From: Kitagawia praeruptora
Lineage: Eukaryota > Streptophyta > Magnoliopsida > Apiales > Apiaceae
Assembly: GCA_037693485.1 (NCBI GenBank)
Contig: CM075345.1
Span: 121,294,001-121,358,000 of the forward strand
Direction of reading: 5' to 3'
Length of the DNA: 64,000 nucleotides
Made by a program: the position numbers and the translations under genes. The notes under the pieces were generated by a model that worked only from the letters and a program-made list of their open reading frames with translations, ran no database searches and was not told the origin of the DNA. Below, piece after piece: positions 1 to 11,595 of the stretch. Position 1 is the stretch's first letter. Every line of letters begins with the position of its first letter.

Positions 1-158
1 AACGTTTGAGGTTCAACCAAAACATAACCAACTTCTGAATCTCTCAAGAAATTCTACATCAAATGAAAAGCTTCTGGAGCGTTTTCAGTGATCAACGGAG
101 CTGCATAATTATTAGGAACAAACAAAAGACCAAGCGTGTTGAAAGGTTTGGTTGCCAT
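1..158 (-). pseudogene. Env-like third ORF of element A, N-terminal part
   Basis: An ATG at 158-156 opens a frame that runs to the left edge and is interrupted by one in-frame TAG at 56-54 (codon 35). The first 50 residues resemble the start of the third ORF of element C: both have an Asn-Ala-Pro-Glu-Ala block about 25-35 residues in, followed by an aromatic residue, His, Met and Asn-Phe. The position downstream of pol is the same in A, B and C. Function of this Sirevirus family is unknown; it is called env-like by position, and I see no signal peptide in this stretch. Confidence 0.6.
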
Positions 159-2135
159 TAGAATAGTTTGAGAAGAAATACGAATGAAAATGATATGAGT
201 GAAAAGTGTTTGATGAAATTTTCAAGTGAAAATGATATGAAACCGTGAATGAAAGTGTAAAAAGTGGATATGAGTGGGTGAAAGTGAATATGAAGTAAAG
301 AGTGAATCTCAAACGTTTTCGCCTTAAAACACGCAACCACATACCATAATTAGTAAAACACGATCATTGAAAAATGTGTGAGTGGGACACGTGTCAAATG
401 ATCAGCAAAACAAACGTGCATACTCAGTAATTACAACCCCAATTACTGCTTCCTTTTCTCAGTAATTACTTGCACAAATAAACACTTTAACACTAACCAA
501 CAGCTGTCAAAAACTCTTTTTACCCCAAATTTGAAATCATCTGAAATAAAATGTACCTTAGAGTATTTCGACAAAAATTCATCAGTGTTTATCACTTCTC
601 CAACTTTGTAACTGAAACCCTTTCAAATACTACACAAATGTGAATTTTGTGTGTGGATAGCAGAGTTTACTAATCCAATTTTTAGAGCATCTAATTTTTC
701 ATAAATTCCATAATACTAAATCAGTAAATACTGGATGCACAAACTCTGATTGTAAACACTGACTATATGATGAATGCTAAACTCTGTAGTAACTTAAATA
801 CAAAAATCTGAATACACCTATTCCCTTTGATGTCCATGATAATCCAAGTAAACACACAGTCTTTATAGACAAAAAGATCAAGAGATAGATATCAAAGCAT
901 CATTCAGTGAGTTGCATGCCAATGATTTGATTAAACTCACAAACTCTCAAATCACACAAGTGTTTAGGGACAGTGTTTACACTCAAGTTCAATCAGTAAA
1001 AGCAGATGCTGCCATATGCTTGGTTGTCCACCAAATTTACACTACTTTGAATACATGTGTGCACAAATCAAAAGGACTTTATTCAGGGTTGATATTTGGT
1101 TGAAATCAAACATGTGAGAAGAAAGAAGATAATTTGAATAAATGACTAACTGAACAATTTAATAGAGCAAAGTGTTCAGTTGTCTAAGTACATATTTGTA
1201 CAAGATGATCAGGATATATACATTTTTTTTATCTATATATATCCTCCAAATAAACTTTCCTTTGCAGAGAAACTCTCACCTGTTTGCTCTTCAATTTTCA
1301 AAAAAAAATCTAACTGCCCTACATATATCAGAGTTTAATACTCTTGATACATCAGAGTTTAAGAGAACAGTTAATAAGGCTCAAAGGGGTTCACTAAGAG
1401 TTTAATGTAAGGTCAGTGTTTGTATAAATGTGGTAAATCCTAGTGCCTTTATCATTTTCATGCACACACATATCATGCAGTCTCAAAATGGTTTAAAACA
1501 AGTTCTAGAGCAACATACTTACTGATGAACATCACATAACAATTAAAATTCGATTGATATAAAATGTATCAATCACTTATTTGGCTCAAATTCTCACAGG
1601 GTGCAGACATGCTTTAGTACTCACCAAAATAAACAATGACACATCTCAAGTTTTATAATTTTCACAAGTACAAACAAGGAATCATCAAGTACCATGTAAA
1701 TGTCTTGGGAACAGAGTGTCACTCATCAGAGTTTAGAAGTCATCAATGTCAGAAATTATTAATGAGAGGTAATGCACACATCATTTACAGACTCAGAGTT
1801 TAGGAGAAATAAACTAAGAGATGCTATAAATATGAATAGTATCATGCTTGTGTTGAATTTCTGCACAGTCTAAGATTAGATCACAGATAACTTAGAATGA
1901 TTCATGATTAACTACTGAGAACCATGCTTCATACATTTTCTTCATTGGTGTTCATCTCAGACAAAAACTTTATCAGAATTACTCAGAGTTTATCTAGCAT
2001 GCTAATAGAGTTTGACAGTTTATGAGCAGAGTTTACATAACAGAGTTTAAAAACTGAGTTCACATAGCATTTAACACATCACACAAACATGAATAATGCA
2101 TTACATGAAGTGAATTTTGAGTCTAACCAGTATCT
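159..2135 (-). other. Spacer between pol and env-like ORF of element A
   Basis: No coding sequence. The stretch is AT-rich and studded with the word CAGAGTTT and its reverse complement AAACTCTG, with variants CAGTGTTT and AAACACTG. Denser groups lie at about 560-1010 and 1320-2070. Short ORFs here have no recognisable domain and look like chance. Confidence 0.7.
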
Positions 2136-5100
2136 CTAGTCAAAACTAGAGACCATTCCAAGTTCATTTACCAGCCTTGTAAATGTAGCTTCACTCAATG
2201 GTTTGGTGAAAATATCTGCAAGCTGTTGGTCTGTAGACACAAAATGAAGCTCAGTGTTCCCTTCCTCTACATGCTCTCTGATAAAATGATACCTTATGCT
2301 GATGTGCTTGGTCATTGAGTGTTGTACTGGATTACCTGTCATAGCAATAGCACTTTGATTATCACAGTAAATAGGAATTTTACTGTACCTCAATCCATAA
2401 TCCAGCAGCTGATTCTTCATCCATAGAATCTGTGCACAGCAGCTACCAGCAGCAATATACTCTGCCTCAGCTGTAGATGTAGAAATTGATTTTTGTTTCC
2501 TACTGTACCAAGAAACCAGTCTGTCACCCAAAAATTGACAACTTCCACTAGTGCTTTTTCTATCTATCTTACAGCCTGCAAAGTCTGCATCAGAGTAACC
2601 AATAAGTTTGAAATCTGATTCTCTGGGATACCAAAGTCCTAAAGTAATGGTTTCCTTGAGATACTTGAAAATCCTTTTCACTGCTGTGAGATGTGGTTCT
2701 CTGGGATCAGCTTGAAACCTTGCACAGAGACAGGTTGCATACATGATATCAGGTCTACTTGCTGTCAGATAAAGAAGAGACCCTATCATGCCTCTGTAGT
2801 TTGTCATATTCACTGATGCTCCTGTATCCTTATCCAACTTAGTTGCTGTTGCCATGGGAGTTGATGCAGATGAGCAATCAAGCATACCAAATTTCTTGAG
2901 AAGGCATCTGGTATATTTTGCTTGATTTATAAATATTCCATCATCTGTTTGCTTCACCTGTAGACCTAGAAAATAACTAAGCTCTCCCATCATACTCATT
3001 TGATACCTGGACTGCATTAGCTTGGCAAAATTTGTACAGAGTTTATCATTAGTAGACCCAAAAATTATGTCATCAACATAAATTTGAACCAAAAGCAAAT
3101 CACTACCAGATTTAAAGTAAAACAGAGTTTTATCAATTGTACCTCTGTGAAACCCACTTTCTAGTAGAAACTGAGCAAGAGTTTCATACCATGCTCTTGG
3201 TGCTTGCTTAAGTCCATAAAGTGCTTTATCAAGCCTGTAGACATAATCTGGATATTTGGGGTCAACAAATCCTGGTGGTTGTTCAACAAACACTTCTTCT
3301 TCAAGTTTCCCATTCAGAAAAGCACTCTTCACATCCATCTGAAATACCTTGAATTTCTTGTGAGAAGCATAGGCAAGAAACATCCTTATTGCCTCCAACC
3401 TGGCAACTGGAGCAAAAGTCTCATCATAATCTATTCCTTCTTGCTGTGAATAGCCTTTTGCCACAAGTCTGGCTTTGTTTCTTGTAACAACCCCTTCACT
3501 ATCAGTTTTGTTTCTGAAAACCCACTTAGTACCAACAATAGACCTATTCTTGGGTCTTGGTACAAGTGTCCAAACTTCATTTCTCTCAAATTCATTTAAC
3601 TCCTCCTGCATTGCTGTTATCCAGTCAGCATCTTGAAGAGCTTCTTCAACCTTCTTTGGCTCAGTTTGTGACAAGAATGCATGAAACAGACATTCATTTG
3701 TTGTTGCACTTCTTGTCCTTACTCTTGCATCTGGATCACCAATAATCAAATCAGGTGTGTGAGATTTGGTCCATTTCCTAGCTGAAGGCAAATGACTTTT
3801 CTCAGAGTTTGATCCTCCCCCTCGATCCATGTTCTCCTGATTACCTTGGTGTCTTTCTTCATTCTCTGAGGCTCCCCCTGAATGTGACTGCTCAGAGTTT
3901 GAACTATCAGAGTTTGATCCAGATTTTTCAGCTGAGTCACTATCAGAATTTGAGTTATCACTATGATGTGATTCTTCATGCTCCCCCTCAACTGGTTCTT
4001 CTCTTGTTTCTGGATGAAAAGTTTCTTCAGTGTTTACCAGTAGAGGTTCAGAGTTTAGCTCAATAGAGTTTATCAGATCAACTTCATCAGAGAATAAATC
4101 TTCATTTTCAAAGTGCAGTTGATCATGTTCATTTACATCTTCAAGTCCAGTTATTTTCTTGTCATCAAATGACACATGAATTGATTCCATGATCACTTTG
4201 GTTCTCAGATTATAAACTCTGAATGCCTTAGTTGACAGTGGATAGCCAACAAAAATTCCTTCATCGGCTTTTAAATCAAATTTTGTCAACTGTTCTGGAT
4301 GAGTTTTCAACACAAAGCACTTGCACCCAAAAATATAAAAATATTTCAGGTTTGGCTTCTTTTCTCTCACCATTTCATATGGTGTTTTTCCATGCTTGTT
4401 GATCAGAGTGGCATTCTGAGTAAAACAGGCAGTTTGAACAGCTTCTGCCCAGAAATAAGTTGGCAATTTTACTTCATCAAGCATAGTTCTGGCAGCTTCT
4501 ATGAGGGTTCTGTTCTTTCTTTCAACTACACCATTTTGCTATGGTGTACCAGGTGCAGAAAACTCTTGCTTCACTCCTCTATCTTTGCAAAATTCTTCCA
4601 TTGTTGCATTTCTAAATTCAGTTCCATTATCACTTCTGATTATTTTGACTTTGTGTTTTGATCCTTTATCCAGTTGCTTTACATGCTCCATCAGAGTTAA
4701 TGCTGTTTCATCCTTCTTTGCTAGAATACACCCATGTATATCTGGTGTGTTCATCAACAATGACTAAAGCATATTTCTTTCTTCCAAGTGACATTACATT
4801 AACTGGACCAAAAAGATCAACATGTAGAAGATGATAAGGATCAATAATTGAAGATTCAGTTTTGCTCTTGAAAGATGACTTCCTTTGTTTGGCCTTTTGA
4901 CAGGAATCACATAGGCCATCAACATTTAATAATGATTTTGGGAGTCCTCTTACAAGATTCTTTCTAATCAGCTCATTGATGTTGTTTAGATTCAAATGAG
5001 AGAGTTTCTTGTGCCATTTCCAACTCTCTTCACTGGACATCCTTGTTGACAGACACACTGCTTTGCCATCAGAGTTTGTTGACAATTTTATTTCATAGAT

Positions 5101-5436
5101 GTTATTGTGTCTGTTTCCAACTAGAACAACTTTCCCTGTAGATTTACTGATGACTTGACAGTATTCAGGCTGAAAATTTACATGATATCCTCTGTCACAG
5201 ATTTGACTCACAGATAGCAGATCATGCTTGAGTCCTGGAACCAGAGCTACATTTGTGATGATGACACTTCCAAGATTAATATTGCCATATCCCAGAGTAT
5301 GTCCTATGTTGCCATCTCCATAGGAAACTTTTGGGCCAGCCTTCTCCACATACTCTGATAGCAGGGCTTTATTTCCAGTCATGTGTCCTGAACATCCACT
5401 GTCCACGACTAGGGTACTTTCCCTGGTGCCCTGCAA
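2136..5436 (-). pseudogene. pol of element A (protease, integrase, RT, RNase H), broken
   Basis: The polyprotein starts near 5436 with a Copia aspartic protease (Asp-Ser-Gly-Cys-Ser), followed by a pre-integrase zinc-binding region (His-Lys-Lys-Leu-Ser-His), the integrase core, a serine-rich hinge, RT with Tyr-Val-Asp-Asp, and RNase H with Tyr-Ser-Asp-Ala-Asp. A frameshift near 4725 and an in-frame TAG at 4541-4539 break the integrase; the TAG replaces one Gln of the Pro-Gln-Gln-Asn-Gly block just before the catalytic Glu. From 4484 to 2136 (782 codons) the hinge, RT and RNase H are open. The hinge (about 3780-4130) is rich in Asn-Ser-Asp and Asn-Ser-Glu, encoded by the AAACTCTGA word. Not functional as it stands. 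Confidence 0.9.
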
Positions 5437-5446
5437 TCACAAACAA

Positions 5447-7686
5447 TTACTGAGGATTAGTTTTAAGGATCCAGACTTGCTTGGATCCTTTGGCTTTTTT
5501 AACTCTGTTAGCTTTCGCAACAGAATTCACATTATCAGAGTTTAAGCTAACTTTATCAGAGTTTACATTTACAGAGTTTACTTTAACCCATTTCAAATTT
5601 GGCTTGGGTTCATAGTAATTATGATAAATAGCATGATAATCTCTGCAAGTATAAATAGAATGCCAAGTACTACCACAGTGTTTGCATAAAGTCTGTGGTC
5701 TAGCTCTAACATTAACTTTCTTTACTTCAGACTTTGAAGGTAAAGAATTAATATTTTTGTTCTTCCTGCAAAAACTAGCAAGATGGTTAGTGCTACCACA
5801 GTTATGACATGACTTTCTTGGAGCTAATGTAGCAAGCATTGGATAATTACCTTGAGTGATGCCTACTTTTCCATTTCTGTTCTTCCTAGACACTTTCTGT
5901 TTCTTAACAGATTTTAACTCCTTAAGCTTATGCTTGAGTTGTTTATCTGTCATTGAACCAATATTAACCTGTTTAACACTAGCTTTTACTGGTTCTCTCT
6001 TAACAACTTCTTTTCCATGTTCAAACCAAGGTTCACTTATTCCATTAACAAATGTTCCAAATTTCTTAGAAGAAAGTGGTGGTCTAATCTTGACTGTATT
6101 CTGAAACCTAAGTACATCATCCTCAGAATAACCTAGACCTACTGTGTCTGATTGAAAAACCTCTTGAGTGTCTTTTCCAGAGTGTGTCCAAGTTTTAATA
6201 ATGTGATTTGCATCCTCCAATTCAGATTATAATTGCTTATATTTACCTAGCAACTCATGTTCTAGAAAAACATCATCATCTCTCTCTTTCTGAACTTTTT
6301 GCATGTTTTCAAGTTTTCTTCAATAAGTTTGTTTCTCTCTTTAAGTTGAGAACTCTCATACTTGATTCTCTCATTCTCTAAAGTCTGATCCCTATAACTG
6401 ATATGCAATGCTTTAAGATAAATCCTCAATTCAGTTATATTATCAGTATTATAAGCATAGGTAGTTGGGGGTACCTTGAGCTCAGAATCTTCATTCTGAG
6501 TAGAAGCCATGAGTGCATAGTTAATTTCCTCATCTGAGTCTGAAGTGTCTGCCCAGTCTCTGCCTTTTATATAGAGTGCCTTTTCAGTTTTACCCTTCTT
6601 GCACTCAGGAGCATAATGACCCATCTCCTTACACTTGTAGCATTGAATCTCAGACTTGTCTTTCTTCCCAGATTTGGTATCTCTTCTCTCAGAGTTTCTG
6701 AAACTCTTTCTGTCATTTGAATCTCTAGAAAACCTTTTTCCCTTCTTGAAGTTCTTGAAACCCATCTTCTTAAAGGTCTTTACCATTAAAACAACCATTT
6801 TTCTCATTTCTTCTTCATCATCCTCAGAGTCAGATAAATCAGAAGTGTTTGAATCATCATCAGAGTTTGATGATTCACTTTCAGAATGAATGACTAAAGC
6901 CTTTCCCTTTGATTTCTTCTTCAAGGGTTTTTCTTCAACCTTGAGAGCAACAGACTTTAACTTCTTGCTTGATCTCCTGTTTCTCTGCTCCATTTCCAAT
7001 TCATGAGTCTTGAGCAGTCCATAGATTTCATCAATCTCAGTATCAGCAAGATCATAGTTATCTTTTATAGTGGTTGTTTTCACATCCCACTTTTCAGGTA
7101 GAGAAAGAAGAAACTTGAGATTTGAGTCTTCTAGATCATACTCTTTGTTAACCAATGACAAATCATTGAGTAGTTTACAGAATCTGTCAAATGTTTTTGT
7201 CATGGTTTCTTCAGACTTTGCCTCAAAATGCTCATACTCCTGTGTGAGTATGTTCCTTCTATTCTTCTTGATAGCAGCAGTTCCTTGACACCTAACCTCA
7301 AGTGCATCCCAAATTTCTTTTATAGTTGTGCAGTTAATCACCTTATTAGACATAACATTGTCTAAAGCACTGTGAAGTAAATGCCTTACTTTTGCATCCT
7401 TAGCAATAGATGAAAGATCCTCAGCAGTTAGATCTTTCTTTTCCTTTGGAATTACTTTTGATTCCTCACCAGAAACAGCAGCAGATAACTTTGTAGGTTT
7501 ATGAGGACCTTCATAAATTCTGTCAAGATATTCTGGATCTGTAGCTTCCAGAAACATAGTCATTTTCACCTTCCAGATTGCATACTCTGCTGGCCGGAGT
7601 ATAGGAACCCTAATTGTCTCATACCTACTCACAGTAGTAGGAGCTTTCTCAGAGCCTAGGCCTGTTGGAGGAGGAATCTCTGACAT
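5447..7686 (-). pseudogene. gag of element A, broken
   Basis: ATG at 7686-7684, 47 bases inside the primer site. The N-terminal half is the Copia gag domain (UBN2 type), followed by a CCHC zinc knuckle near residues 345-360 (about 6600-6650). A frameshift near 6290 and a stop near 6223 separate the second half, which holds two more CCHC knuckles at about 5776-5818 and 5645-5690. Three knuckles is one more than in elements B, C and D. The C-terminal part contains Asn-Ser-Asp and Asn-Ser-Val repeats from the element's CAGAGTTT word. Ends at a stop about 11 bases before pol. Confidence 0.88.
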
Positions 7687-7732
7687 GATTATAGTTGTGT
7701 TTGGATCTTAAACTGTAATAAAGTAACAGATT

Positions 7733-7747
7733 GTCTCTTATACCACT
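7733..7747 (-). other. Primer binding site of element A
   Basis: On the minus strand AGTGGTATAAGAGAC follows the 5' LTR directly. It matches the Met-tRNA primer site TGGTATCAGAGC with changes, as expected in a decayed copy. Confidence 0.75.
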
Positions 7748-8282
7748 TGTTAGGCCGAATACACAAAATATAATCAAGTACTGTATGAGAGAATAACAAG
7801 AACACACGTTTTAGTACTTAAAAACTGTTTGGAATTAATAATTCCTCTCTCAGTAATGTAAAATATCACATAGAGCTGCTTAGGTTACAATGAATGAATA
7901 TTTCAATGTTCGATCCCCTTCTAGGGTTAACCTAACTGTATTTATAAAACATACAGCTTCTATACAATCAGTAATTGATACTCCTATAATTAAGTTATAC
8001 AATTTATATTAATTATGATTGCTACACATCTTTTAAGTCAACTCAATCTCTTTGATAACTATCTGATCTTCAAAGATATTGCTTCCATTGTTTATCTTCA
8101 ATTAATCTCCAATCATTGTTGACTCGTAGATGCTTCTGCTGAACAGAGTTTCTTCCATCAATCAGCGTTTGCGCTTCCATTCGACAGCGTTTACTCAAAC
8201 TCTGACTGCTTCCAGCTTAAACTCTGATGTATCACTGTATCACTTAAACACTGATTAATATTTACATCAATTATATCTAACA
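7748..8282 (-). repeat. 5' LTR of element A (535 bp)
   Basis: On the minus strand it starts TGTTAGATAT and ends CCTAACA, giving the canonical TG...CA ends and a TGTTAG/CTAACA terminal inverted repeat. A TATA box (TATAAATA on the minus strand) lies at 7946-7939. The U3 part, about 8145-8260, has several copies of the CAGAGTTT, CAGCGTTT, AAACTCTGA and AAACACTGA words. Confidence 0.85.
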
Positions 8283-9242
8283 TATAGTAAAAGCAGGGAT
8301 TGCCTTGAAATTGCGAAATCAAATTTTGGAATCCTAATACGTATATTTACTACATATTTGAGAATTTTATATACAAAAATTTGAAAATTTTGAAATTCTT
8401 AAGTGTTTCGAATTCTAAACGTAAGTTTTGTTCGTTTATAATTGTGACCATCCCTGAATAAAAGTTTAGATATTGAAGTTAAATACGGTTCATATTTCTT
8501 CATTTATTTTTCTAATCGAGCTTGACCACATCTTTATTTTCTATCTGTCGTTCACGATCAAGATGTTATATGAGAAGAATTTCCTGCATAGATGTCATGT
8601 TGCAAAACATTAGTGTCATCTTGTATTCTTGCACATGAGAATTAGTTTCATTAAACTCTAAAATAACTATAAGATTATCTTTCTCAGTCCTAGAAATAGT
8701 AACAAGATGATGATTTGAGCCTATCTTTAGAATTTTTGAAATCAAGTGAAAGTTGTTCTTTCCTTGCAAATGGCCCTTTTTTTGAACTTGTTGCTACCAA
8801 TGCTTGTACTGCTCTGCTCCTGCTTCTAGTTTGAGGTCCATCCACACATTCAGTTGAAAAGTCCGGCACCCTCTTTCAACTAGCATCCTGTAAGTTAGAA
8901 CTGACGGTACCTTGCATCTTATCATTACCGAAACCAATAAACTACGAGGTGAGGATGAGATTATCTTTCTCTCTATCACCTTCAAAGATGTTGCCAACAT
9001 GCAAAACCTAGTACGTAATTTTCAATATGAAAGAGTTAATTCGTGACGTTTGGTACAAGTTTTAGTAATGATAAACACATTAAAAAAACCTTGATTGTCC
9101 CTCAAATCGGTAATCCTTAATTTGCTCGACAAGTTATCCAAGTGACCAAGAATGACCAACACTAAAATAGAGGGTTTTGAACATTATATCCCCACTTTCA
9201 AACCAACCACGGTCATAGTTGAGGAACAATAAGTGTCTCATT
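8283..9242. other. Gene-poor DNA right of element A
   Basis: AT-rich, with no complete gene, LTR or RNA gene that I can see. A possible protein-coding relic on the minus strand is listed separately. Confidence 0.5.
8566..9000 (-). pseudogene. Possible unidentified protein relic
   Basis: A frame of 145 codons reads from 9000 to 8566 with a single in-frame TAG at 8796-8794. I do not recognise the product. The composition is ordinary rather than low-complexity, and a second frame is also open over part of the stretch, so it may be an exon relic with a frameshift or chance. No splice sites or start context settle this. Confidence 0.2.
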
Positions 9243-9586
9243 TTCAAACACTAAGAGCATCTCCATTGCTACTATGTAAGTAGATAATGTAAAATGATGA
9301 TTATGTAAAATTTGTTGAACCTGTAGAGGGTTGCATTTCAACAGAATTATGTAAAATAATTGGCTATAATTTAAAATACAAAAGATTGATGATATGTCCA
9401 ATTTAGAATTTATATAAAAAAATTAGATATTGGACAAATATAGCCAATGAGGAAAAGATTGACTAAATATTTACCTAAGAGTGAAATATGATTGGTAACA
9501 AAAAACAATGTACATATTATGTAAAATATATGCCATGTCAATTTTTTAGCCAATGGTAAGCATGCATTGAATACGCTCTAATGATT
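9243..9586. mobile_element. Possible MITE
   Basis: An AT-rich non-coding stretch of about 340 bp begins TAAGAGCATCTCCATTG, and its right end read in reverse is TTAGAGCGTATTCAATG. The two ends agree at about 12 of 17 positions. Such GAGCATCTCCA termini are common in plant miniature inverted-repeat elements. Target duplications are not clear. Confidence 0.3.
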
Positions 9587-9983
9587 TTTTTTGTAAAGTT
9601 ACTGATATAGCCAAGATCATGAATTGACTAACAGCAAAAAGAAATGTTGTTTTAAGTCGAATTAAGATTTTTTTTCATGACCCAAAGGATAAGTGGTAAT
9701 GTTCAATCCGAGATGTAGTCAAGTTTTGACCATCAATTACAAGCGCCTGCATTCAATCTCTCTCTACAAACACATTTTGCACTACTAACCCGAAAGACTA
9801 AATTACCAAGATGATAATTAAAACAATATTTTTCACGAGACCATCTCAACTTTGTTATATTAGAAAGAGAGAAAAAAGTATAAAAATAACAATTAAGCCA
9901 ATCACAAAAAATTAATCATTCATAATTTGGATTGAGAGCAAATTATGCACTAGAAAATAAAAGAGTTCAAATAATCATCATCA
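9587..9983. other. Gene-free DNA left of the Helitron
   Basis: AT-rich with no recognisable gene, repeat or regulatory structure. Confidence 0.5.
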
Positions 9984-10172
9984 TCTTCTATATATAATAG
10001 AAGAACACGGGGATAATTTTGAGCCAATAAACCCCTATGAAAATACAATTTTACCCTTAAATTTTAGAAAATTACATGAAGTTTCCACTACTCATTTTTT
10101 CACACAAAACTTTTGAGTAAATTATGTTCTTTATGGGGAATGAACTCATGTCCTCCTCGAAGAAACTCATCC

Positions 10173-11441
10173 TGTTCAGTATTGAATACAACAAAAGAAT
10201 ACAGAGGGGGGTGAATGGATTCTTGAACTTTTTTGGTTCTTGAATCTGTGTAGCAGATAAGTATCTGTGTGTGCAAATGTGTAGGTGTGGATAAGAAATG
10301 ACACAAGACACAATATCACTTTAATATAATATATTATTAGATAAAGGTTGCTACAATCTGTGAATACAAATAATAGTATTCTCAGCTTCGTTTTTCTCAG
10401 AGAGATATGACTTACAATGTATGAAAAACTCGACTCCTCAAAAGTTAACAAAGGAAGTGAGGCTGTATCCTTATAGAACATGGATACAACCTACACTACA
10501 AATAAGGTAGCTGAACAAATTACTTTCTAGTCTGTCTATCCTTTTTGAGTAAGTGTCCAAACGGTTACAAATTTGACTTTGCAAAGCCTGTTCAGATCCA
10601 CTTCTTTAGCCCTTTGTCTCTTCTATATCTCTCCAAGCTTCCTTGTAGGCTTTCCAGAGCACGTTACAGATTGTGGTCCATAAAGTGCATTGGCTTGTTG
10701 CAGGTTTCAGACTTGTAAAATTTCTTCAATATTTTGTCTCTAAGAATGTATTCGAGAAGTGACTAAGTGATTGATTCGAGAACTAGGATTAGATAACTCT
10801 GAGTTCTCAAATACTGTATGATTTACATATCGAATCACTTCTCGAATAGTACTTTTCTCCAGGGTTCCTTGAGTTGTCGAATAGAACACTTGACTTGTCG
10901 AATCCCTGAGATATCGAATAGTTCATTCAGAGTCCTTGAGATATCGAATGGAACTTTGACTTGTTGACTCTTTGAGAACTCGAATACCACTTTGACTTGT
11001 TAACTTCTTGAGTTCTCGAATAGAGCATTCAGACATGTCGAATCTCTGAGATATCGAATAGTGCATTCAGAGATATCGAACAGTGTCTTCTTAGATATCG
11101 AATCTCTGACTTCTCGAATGCTAGACTTCTCGAATAGACAAAAGTACTTCTCGAATTGGTACTTAGGCAAATTCTTCATTTCTTCAAATCCCAACTATGA
11201 TTATTTGACAGTCTTTATCTTCTTGCTTGAGGCATGAACCTTGGAACTTCTTTCAAGCATTATTCTTGACTATATAAGTACAATTACACAACTAGGATTT
11301 GATGCCTACTACAAGTACAAAACAAGTAGAAACTCTACAACTAGAGGTTCCCTCAGTTAAGAGGTCATGTAAGTAATGCAAAGCATTACAGACAATTAGG
11401 CTTGTTATTAGATGTAAACAGGCATGCCTCTGTGACTAACA
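10173..11441 (-). repeat. 3' LTR of element B (1269 bp)
   Basis: On the minus strand it begins TGTTAGTCACA and ends at 10173 in CA. The part at 10750-11165 is a dense array of words ending in TCGAAT, preceded by GACTTC, GAGTTC, GAGATA or ACTTG. A run of Gs at 10203-10208 near the outer end differs in length from the other copy. Confidence 0.92.
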
Positions 11442-11595
11442 ATCTCCCCCAAATTGTGAGTGAGACCCTTAGTCACAATTTCATGTCTGATAACAAGCCT
11501 AACATACATAGAGATAAAACTTGAAAAGTGCAAGTATGTAGATTGAACACATGAATGAGATTACAAGATGGATAATCTTACAGTATGTTGAAATA
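11442..11595 (-). other. Polypurine tract and 3' leader of element B
   Basis: On the minus strand AATTTGGGGGAGAT sits directly before the 3' LTR (11442-11455), the priming site for plus-strand DNA. The rest, up to the end of the env-like ORF, is non-coding with no further signal. Confidence 0.8.

Larger units (their letters stand above)
1..8282 (-). mobile_element. Sirevirus-type Copia element A, 3' end outside window
   Basis: Reading right to left, the element has a 535-bp 5' LTR, a Met-tRNA-like primer site, gag, pol, a spacer of about 2 kb and the start of an env-like ORF that runs off the window. This order, with a third ORF after pol, is that of Ty1/Copia Sireviruses. No 3' LTR is present, so age cannot be judged from LTRs. 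All ORFs are damaged except the RT/RNase H part of pol. Bases following the outer LTR end are TATAG, the expected target duplication, whose partner lies outside. Confidence 0.9.
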
